Positions 58,907-64,000 of a DNA stretch of 64,000 bases are shown here, one piece after another. Made by a program: the position numbers and the translations under genes. The stretch spans positions 62,001 to 126,000 of the forward strand of contig NZ_CP031393.1 of assembly GCF_017161265.1 (NCBI RefSeq), read 5' to 3'. Origin of the DNA: Treponema medium (GTDB taxonomy: Bacteria > Spirochaetota > Spirochaetia > Treponematales > Treponemataceae). The first letter of the stretch is position 1, and each line of letters opens with the position of its first letter. Under the pieces are notes generated by a model. The model saw nothing but the letters and a program-made list of their open reading frames with translations. It was not told the DNA's origin and did not search any database.

Positions 58907-60898
58907 TCAAAAGGAAGCGAGGCGCTTAATCTCTTCGATCTTATCCCTCACCACCGCCGCTTCTTCAAAGAGGAGCATATCAGCATATTCAGCCATCTGT
59001 GCTTCGAGCTTTTTGATAAGCTTTTTGCGGTCGGCGGGGTTCAGAATATTGAAGCTGTTGACAAGCGGCTCTGTTTCGGCGCGGGCGGCTTCTTTTTTGA
59101 TTTCCGTTTCGCGTACCAGAATATCCTCGATGGATTTTTTGATGGTTTTAGGCGTAATGCCGTGCTCATCGTTGTAGGCTTGCTGAATTGAACGGCGGCG
59201 GGTTGTTTCTTCTATTGTTTCCTTCATCGCGTCGCTGATACGGTCGGCATACATCACTACGCTGCCGTTGGCATTACGCGCCGCCCGCCCGACAATCTGT
59301 ACGAGGCTGGTAGTTGACCGCAAAAAGCCGATTTTATCCGCGTCGAGGATGCCGATAAACGACACTTCCGGCAGGTCGATACCTTCCCGCAGGAGGTTAA
59401 TTCCAATGAGCACATCGAACTCACCCGCCCTCAAGCCTTTGAGGATTTCTACCCGCTCGATGGTTTCCACCTCGCTGTGAATGTACTTTACCTTTAAGCC
59501 CAGACCGGTGAGGTAGTCGGTAAGGTCTTCCGCCATCTTCTTGGTGAGGGTGAGGATGAGGCTCCGCTCGTCCTTTGCGATACGTTTTTTCACCTCACCG
59601 TAGATATGCTCCATCTGCCCCTCGCTCGGATGAATTTCGATGAGCGGGTCTAACAGACCGGTCGGGCGGATGAGCTGCTCAACGACGCGGGTAGAATATT
59701 GCAATTCTTTGGGACCGGGCGTTGCGGAAACAAAGACAGCCTGATTGAGCATTGTTTCAAACTCATTGATTTTGAGCGGGCGGTTATCAAGCGCGCAGGG
59801 GAGCCGGAAGCCGAAGTCTACAAGGTTCTGCTTGCGGCTGCGGTCGCCTTCGTACATCGCGCCGATCTGCGGAAAGGTTACGTGGCTTTCGTCCATAAAA
59901 AGGAGGAAGTCCTTAGGAAAGTAATGAAAAAGCGTTGCAGGCGGCTCACCCGGCTTGCGGTTCGCAATCGGTGCAGAGTAGTTTTCTATACCCGGACAAT
60001 ACCCCATCTCGGAGAGCATTTCGATATCGTATTCGGTACGGGTTTTTAGCCGTTCAGCCTCAAAGAGCTTTCCCTGCGCCTTGAACGTTTCCAAACGTGC
60101 ATCAAGCTCCTGCTTAATCCGCTCGATGGCATTGGGGATAGCATTTTCCGGCATAACAAAGTGCTTTGCGGGATAGATCGAAAGCTCTTCGTATTCTTGG
60201 CTCACTTCGCCGGTCAGCGGGCTAAAGCGGCGGATACGCACAATCTCTTCCCAGTCAAATTCGATGCGGTACGCTTCTTCCATATAGGCAGGGAATACTT
60301 CCATCACATCGCCTTTAACACGGAACCGACCGCGTTCCAACACCGCATCGTTGCGTTCGTATTGCAAGCTGATCAGCTGTTTTTTGAGTTTACCGGGATC
60401 AATGGTCTGCCCTTTTTCTATGGTGATGCGTAAATCGCGCCATGATTCGGGCAAACCTAAGCCGTAAATGCACGACACTGTTGACACAACAATGACATCC
60501 CGTCGCTCCATCAAGCTGAACGTTGCCGAAAGCCGCAACCGGTCTATCTCATCGTTAATTGCAGCGTCTTTTTCAATATAGAGGTCTCGCGCCGGAACAT
60601 ACGCCTCCGGCTGGTAGTAATCATAGTATGAAACAAAGTATTCGACGGCGTTTTCAGGGAAAAAGCCTTTGAACTCGCGGTAGAGCTGCGCCGCAAGCGT
60701 TTTGTTGTGGCTGATAATCAGCGTCGGCTTTTGCACTGCCTGAATGATATTCGCCATCGTAAAAGTCTTGCCCGAACCGGTAACACCTTTGAGTGTTTGA
60801 AACCGGTCGCCGGCAAGTATGCCGTCCGCAAGCTGCCGTATCGCATCTCCTTGGTCGCCCGCAGGCTGATAATCCGCTATGAGTTTAAACTGTTTCAT
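58907..60898 (-). CDS. uvrB: Excinuclease ABC subunit B
   Basis: 663 residues. Walker A GVTGSGKTFTMA near residue 40, YYDYYQPEAYVP beta-hairpin region, DESHVTFPQ, helicase motifs V and VI (LREGIDLPEVSFIGILDADKIGFLRS, QIVGRAARN) and a C-terminal UVR domain. It loads onto damaged DNA after UvrA and recruits UvrC. No uvrA or uvrC lies nearby. Start ATG 60898. Confidence 0.97.
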   Translation of the reverse strand: MKQFKLIADYQPAGDQGDAIRQLADGILAGDRFQTLKGVTGSGKTFTMANIIQAVQKPTLIISHNKTLAAQLYREFKGFFPENAVEYFVSYYDYYQPEAYVPARDLYIEKDAAINDEIDRLRLSATFSLMERRDVIVVSTVSCIYGLGLPESWRDLRITIEKGQTIDPGKLKKQLISLQYERNDAVLERGRFRVKGDVMEVFPAYMEEAYRIEFDWEEIVRIRRFSPLTGEVSQEYEELSIYPAKHFVMPENAIPNAIERIKQELDARLETFKAQGKLFEAERLKTRTEYDIEMLSEMGYCPGIENYSAPIANRKPGEPPATLFHYFPKDFLLFMDESHVTFPQIGAMYEGDRSRKQNLVDFGFRLPCALDNRPLKINEFETMLNQAVFVSATPGPKELQYSTRVVEQLIRPTGLLDPLIEIHPSEGQMEHIYGEVKKRIAKDERSLILTLTKKMAEDLTDYLTGLGLKVKYIHSEVETIERVEILKGLRAGEFDVLIGINLLREGIDLPEVSFIGILDADKIGFLRSTTSLVQIVGRAARNANGSVVMYADRISDAMKETIEETTRRRSIQQAYNDEHGITPKTIKKSIEDILVRETEIKKEAARAETEPLVNSFNILNPADRKKLIKKLEAQMAEYADMLLFEEAAVVRDKIEEIKRLASF

Positions 60899-60999
60899 AA
60901 TCCGTAAGATTGTACTGTTTTATCGGTGGTTTGTGTAGAAGGAAAATATGATATCGCCGCACTTGAATGCTGGCATATTCTATCGAATGTTTTTGTACA

Positions 61000-61035
61000 G
61001 AGCACCTGTAAAAACTTAGTTTTTTACAGGTGCTC
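61000..61035 (-). terminator. Hairpin after lipoprotein gene
   Basis: Perfect 16-bp stem GAGCACCTGTAAAAAC/GTTTTTTACAGGTGCTC (one T extra) with loop TTA. It lies 28 bases after the minus-strand lipoprotein stop. No T-run outside the stem, but the A/T-rich inner half resembles other intergenic hairpins of this window. Confidence 0.5.
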
Positions 61036-61062
61036 AATTATTTTTTCGCTGGGTAATCTATT

Positions 61063-61683
61063 TTAGTATGGTTCCGTTATATTTCCGTATGCATCAAGAT
61101 AGTACACAGGGATAGCAACAACTGGCTCCCGATCGCTTCGCCATTTTGATTGCAATCCTTTTTGAAGCGGACTGTAATAATAAGCCTTTGAACTTGGCTC
61201 ACACTGGGATGTCCAAAAGTCTTTGCTCGTAAATTGAGCCATTTTCTCGGCTTCATCCCGCGAAGGCAACCAACCGCCCCGTGAAATGCAGTACATAACC
61301 GAAGAATTTTTTACCGTATGCGTTTTAGACCCGTTCGATTCGAATTCAGTTTTTAAGACAATACTGTTTTCTTTTCCGGCTCCCATATCTGAGGATAGGT
61401 TCTTTGTGCTTATATGCCGTGAACTATCAAGATCCCACGGCATCGGCTCGGATGGAGTTCCCATCGCAAGAAACCGCCAAGAACCTGCACCTGTGTTTTC
61501 CCACACGATCGTCTTCTCACCCACTTTATCACCTACAGCAAGCGATCTTGCCGGCGCTGACGGCACAACAGCCTGCTCAAATAAAAAACAGCCGGTAAAG
61601 GTCAGTGTCACCAGTGCAACCACAGCGAGCGTTACGGCCCTTCGGAAGCAATGTACTTTTTGTTTGATTACATTTGAACTCAC
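61063..61683 (-). CDS. Lipoprotein of unknown function
   Basis: 206 residues. Long basic N-terminus, then a hydrophobic core and lipobox TFTGC|F with cysteine C32. The C-terminal part (CISRGGWLPSRDEAEKMAQFTSKDFWTSQ, YYYSP, PVVAIPVYYLDAYG) resembles FGE/fibrobacter-type DUF1566-like motifs only loosely, so no function is assigned. A divergent promoter region separates it from selD. Confidence 0.7.
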   Translation of the reverse strand: MSSNVIKQKVHCFRRAVTLAVVALVTLTFTGCFLFEQAVVPSAPARSLAVGDKVGEKTIVWENTGAGSWRFLAMGTPSEPMPWDLDSSRHISTKNLSSDMGAGKENSIVLKTEFESNGSKTHTVKNSSVMYCISRGGWLPSRDEAEKMAQFTSKDFWTSQCEPSSKAYYYSPLQKGLQSKWRSDREPVVAIPVYYLDAYGNITEPY

Positions 61684-61768
61684 TTAGTTCCTCCTTTTCA
61701 TTCTTTCTGCCTATCCTATCATAGATAATATCGTTTTGCAAACGTGTTTTATCACAACTCACATTTGC

Positions 61769-61797
61769 TTGTAAAAAGCATCCCCATATATTATAAT
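61769..61797 (+). promoter_or_regulatory. selD promoter, leaderless arrangement
   Basis: TTGTAA, 17-base spacer, TATAAT at 61792-61797. The selD ATG begins at 61804, where transcription would be expected to start, and no Shine-Dalgarno lies between. Confidence 0.65.
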
Positions 61798-61803
61798 AAA
61801 TCT

Positions 61804-62862
61804 ATGGAAAATTATAATAAATCCGTGAGCGGACAGGGCGAGGAGCTCTTTGTTTGCGGCGGATGTAACGCAAAAATCGGCGCAGGGGTTTTAAGCGCCT
61901 TACTGAAAACACTCCCCAAGACTTCACACGAAGGCTTATTGGTCGGCTTCGACAGCTCCGATGATGCGGCTGTTATTCAGCTGACACCCGATATAGCAGT
62001 CATCCAGACTCTTGATTTTTTCCCGCCGATGGTAACCGATCCTACCCTTTTCGGGCAGATTGCAGCAGCGAATGCCCTCAGCGATGTGTACGCGATGGGC
62101 GGTGAGCCGGTATGTGCGATGAACATTGTCTGCTATCCTGAGGAAGCAACCCGCGATAATGCATACGCGGCGCTGCAAAGTATTCTAACCGGCGGAGCGG
62201 AAAAGGTGAAAGAAGCAGGCGCTGCGCTGGTAGGCGGACACTCCATTCACGACCCCAAAATAAAATACGGACTTTCCGTGATGGGAACGATACACCCCGA
62301 GCGCATTTGGCGAAACAACACCCCGCAGGCGGGAGATGTGTTATTTTTAACCAAAAAACTGGGGATCGGGATTATCACCACCGCGTACAGCGCAGGAGAA
62401 GTTCCCCGCTCCGCCTTTGACGAAGCCGCTGCCTCAATGACCTACCTCAATAAATACGCAGCCGAAATTCTTCGGAAGTTTACTGTTCATGCTTGTACGG
62501 ATGTAACCGGTTTCGGCTTGAGCGGACATCTTTCTGAAATGACCGGCACGGATTTTACCGCCCGCCTTGACGCAAACCGTATTCCCTATATCGAGGCAGC
62601 GTATCAGGCAGCCGGTGAATTTTTGCTTACCGCCGGCGGACAGCGGAACCGGAACTTTGCTCAAGGGAAAATTCACTTCGGCATAAAAGATTTTGCACTC
62701 GAAGAAATCATCTTTGACCCGCAAACCTCAGGCGGTTTACTTTTTGCCGTCAGCCCTGCCGAAGCGGAAAAAATCAGACCGGCCTTTGCCGAGGCAGGAA
62801 TCAGCCTATTCCAAATCGGCGCCATCGAACCGCGTGCGGATTATCCGATTGTGGTGAGATAA
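61804..62862 (+). CDS. selD: Selenide, water dikinase (selenophosphate synthetase)
   Basis: 352 residues. The active-site cysteine and lysine lie in FVCGGCNAKIGAG (second Cys, then Lys), then GFDSSDDAAVIQL, ALSDVYAMGGEP, LVGGHSIHDPKIKYGLSVMG and TDVTGFGLSGHL. It makes selenophosphate from selenide and ATP for SelA. The start has no ribosome-binding site but sits on the predicted transcription start, so it may be translated from a leaderless mRNA. A yedF-like gene follows 1 kb later, separated by a toxin-antitoxin insertion. Confidence 0.96.
   Translation: MENYNKSVSGQGEELFVCGGCNAKIGAGVLSALLKTLPKTSHEGLLVGFDSSDDAAVIQLTPDIAVIQTLDFFPPMVTDPTLFGQIAAANALSDVYAMGGEPVCAMNIVCYPEEATRDNAYAALQSILTGGAEKVKEAGAALVGGHSIHDPKIKYGLSVMGTIHPERIWRNNTPQAGDVLFLTKKLGIGIITTAYSAGEVPRSAFDEAAASMTYLNKYAAEILRKFTVHACTDVTGFGLSGHLSEMTGTDFTARLDANRIPYIEAAYQAAGEFLLTAGGQRNRNFAQGKIHFGIKDFALEEIIFDPQTSGGLLFAVSPAEAEKIRPAFAEAGISLFQIGAIEPRADYPIVVR
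62837..62854 (+). repeat. Direct repeat, left copy (inside selD 3' end)
   Basis: CGGATTATCCGATTGTGG, perfectly repeated at 63613-63630. The two copies flank the PIN/RHH toxin-antitoxin pair. Confidence 0.85.
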
Positions 62863-62906
62863 TGGTTACTTAGTATCTATGGAGGAAAATGCTTACAAGA
62901 TTAACA

Positions 62907-62941
62907 TTGACAAATAATTGGTATCATATATAATACCAATT
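62907..62941 (+). promoter_or_regulatory. PIN toxin promoter with overlapping inverted repeat
   Basis: TTGACA, 16-base spacer, TATAAT (62929-62934). The perfect inverted repeat AATTGGTAT (62916-62924)/ATACCAATT (62933-62941) straddles the -10 box and ends at the base before the toxin ATG. It is a likely operator for the ribbon-helix-helix antitoxin, and the transcript would be leaderless. Confidence 0.7.
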
Positions 62942-63373
62942 ATGGATATTCCAATAGTCGTTATAGATACAAATGTTATGCTATCGGCATTAAAAAGTGT
63001 AAATGGAAAGTCAAATCAGTTATTACAAGAAATCGGTACCGGTAGATTTGATTTTGCTATTTCAGTTCCGCTTATTTTAGAATATGAAGCCGTTTTGAAA
63101 AAACACTTAGATAGAGCATACTATTCCGATGCTGATGTTAATGATTTTTTAAATTATCTATGTCAGATTGGAAAGCACATAAAACTATTCTATTTATGGC
63201 GACCATATTTAAGAGATGGCTTTGATGATCATATTTTGGAGCTTGCGATTCATTCAAACAGTGAAGTGATAATAACATTTAATAAAAAAGATTTCAAAGA
63301 AGCGGAACAGTTAGGAATCGTTGCACTAACGCCGCGGGAGTTTATAGATACATTAAATGGAGGTCAAAAATGA
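62942..63373 (+). CDS. PIN-domain toxin
   Basis: 143 residues. PIN-domain acidic residues: D in VVIDTNVMLSAL, E in LILEYEAVL, D in DGFDDHILELA, and D in TFNKKDF. This is the putative-toxin COG1569 type; such proteins are ribonucleases. ATG 62942 is chosen because it is at the predicted transcription start; the longer frame would begin within the promoter. No Shine-Dalgarno. The toxin precedes its antitoxin, with a 4-base ATGA overlap. Confidence 0.88.
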   Translation: MDIPIVVIDTNVMLSALKSVNGKSNQLLQEIGTGRFDFAISVPLILEYEAVLKKHLDRAYYSDADVNDFLNYLCQIGKHIKLFYLWRPYLRDGFDDHILELAIHSNSEVIITFNKKDFKEAEQLGIVALTPREFIDTLNGGQK

Positions 63374-63603
63374 GCACATTGAGTATTAGAATCCCGGATT
63401 CATATCACACAATGATAAAAGAAGTTGCTAAAATCGATAACATTTCAATAAATCAATTTATTGCCGCTGCAATAGGAGAAAAATTATCGGCACTACAAAC
63501 AGAACAGTATATTGAGCAACGGGCAAAAAACGGATCGCGAGAAAAGTTTTTAGCTGTTTTACAAAAAGCTCCTAACAGCAAACCTGAAGAATGTGATGTA
63601 TAA
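63370..63603 (+). CDS. Ribbon-helix-helix antitoxin
   Basis: 77 residues. LSIRIPDSYHTMIKEVAKIDNISINQFIAAAIGEKLSAL is a CopG/HicB-type ribbon-helix-helix domain; the C-terminal half would bind the PIN toxin. GGAGGT lies 5 bases before the ATG, a strong site in contrast to the leaderless toxin, which would favour antitoxin excess. Low GC unlike selD, suggesting acquisition. Confidence 0.88.
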   Translation: MSTLSIRIPDSYHTMIKEVAKIDNISINQFIAAAIGEKLSALQTEQYIEQRAKNGSREKFLAVLQKAPNSKPEECDV

Positions 63604-63612
63604 AACCTCATA

Positions 63613-63630
63613 CGGATTATCCGATTGTGG
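63613..63630 (+). repeat. Direct repeat, right copy (second selD 3' end)
   Basis: Same 18 bases as 62837-62854. Read in frame it encodes TDYPIVAS and a stop, a variant of the SelD C-terminus ADYPIVVR, so this is a second copy of the selD end. Confidence 0.85.
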
Positions 63631-63639
63631 CGAGTTGAT

Positions 63640-63770
63640 GGTATGAATTTCGAGTTTTTCCGCGGCAAGGATTGTAGGGGCCGGCGCAAGCCGGTTCCAA
63701 AGCGGAGCAGAGGAATGAAGCGAAAGCGGAACCCCGAAAAGCCTGGTTTTTGCGATTGTATCGCAAAAAG
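63640..63770 (+). other. Non-coding stretch with inverted repeats
   Basis: Between the second selD end and the yedF-like gene. Contains GCCGG...CCGGC around GCAA (63681-63694), GGTTCC/GGAACC arms (about 63693-63735), and TTTTTGCGAT/ATCGCAAAAA (63747-63769, loop TGT). No ORF. It may be part of another dispersed element. Confidence 0.45.
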
Positions 63771-63861
63771 CCGCCCAAATTATTAAAAAGAAAAACTCAG
63801 GTATGCAACCTAATGTATACCATAATGCATTATATGTTGATTGTATATATGGAGGGAAATG

Positions 63862-64000
63862 ATGATTGAAGTAAATGCGATGGGCAAAGTGTGTCCCATT
63901 CCCGTCATTATGACGAAAAAAGTATTGAGCGAAAACACTGCAGGAGAAAACATCCTGATACGGGTGGATAACGAAATTGCGACCCAGAATCTGACCAAGA
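63862..64000 (+). CDS. yedF: YedF/TusA-family protein, N-terminal part (cut by window edge)
   Basis: First 46 codons only. VCPIPVIMTKKVL is the TusA/SirA-type CPxP motif with the active cysteine. In selenium-using bacteria YedF (selenium metabolism protein, TusA domain plus DsrE-like domain) is often encoded next to selD, which fits here. GGAGG precedes the ATG. The second domain lies outside the window, so a plain TusA protein cannot be excluded. Confidence 0.8.
   Translation, partial: MIEVNAMGKVCPIPVIMTKKVLSENTAGENILIRVDNEIATQNLTK

Noticed and set aside
61804-62862. Selenocysteine in SelD
   Set aside because: The active-site position is an ordinary Cys codon; no in-frame TGA is present.

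Overview
The window is chromosomal DNA of an oral-type spirochaete of the genus Treponema. This rests on the many Treponema-style lipoproteins, a T. denticola-type putative transposase (Rpn) family protein, selenium genes, Bcd/EtfAB, a chemotaxis receptor and a GC content of mid-forties percent by eye. That composition fits the T. vincentii/T. medium group better than T. denticola, but the species is inference.

Layout. 1-9776 (minus strand) is a long translation and ribosome-assembly block: rplU-prp-rpmA, obg-nadD-yqeK-LCP-rsfS, a secreted HEAT protein, then rimP-nusA-infB (infB runs off the edge). Intrinsic-terminator-like hairpins lie directly before obg and before rimP. 10255-12415 holds hslO and a convergent rpmF-acpP-rnc operon. 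12416-13230 is a strongly structured non-coding stretch. 13231-25171 carries a lipoprotein, a glycosyltransferase, a YggS protein, a tRNA-Leu(GAG), a dihydrouridine synthase, a MATE transporter and selA-selB. 25576-34592 has a hibernation factor, a chemotaxis receptor, a PrsW-like protease beside a remnant of pcp, a fused metallopeptidase/exported ORF, rsmE, an antiporter and an aldehyde dehydrogenase. 34814-37926 is bcd-etfB-etfA.

38100-43700 is an AT-rich accessory island: hicAB, a lipoprotein with a 14-C tract, an Rpn nuclease with a tandem C-terminal mini-gene and an internal start, and an orphan antitoxin-like gene. 43711-57764 contains a duplicated beta-barrel, an AddB-like nuclease, a flavodoxin, an SDR, a VNTR-like array before an OmpA-like lipoprotein, rlmN with TPR genes, an oversized signal peptidase I and a thymidine-kinase-like protein. 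57835-64000 has clpP, uvrB, a lipoprotein, selD, an inserted PIN/RHH toxin-antitoxin pair and the start of a yedF-like gene.

The most striking signal is outside the genes. Dispersed intergenic elements carry hairpins whose stems differ from copy to copy while the loops stay fixed. One class, ten hairpins at about 12.6, 25.2, 41.3-41.5 and 58.8 kb, shows an ANGGAU or ANGGAC hexaloop that closely matches the known CsrA-binding consensus. A second class, at 29.2 and 39.0 kb, keeps a 13-nt loop on entirely different 15-16 bp stems. These look like structured RNAs, possibly CsrA-sequestering ones, and deserve follow-up. Genes and sites were read by eye without database searches.
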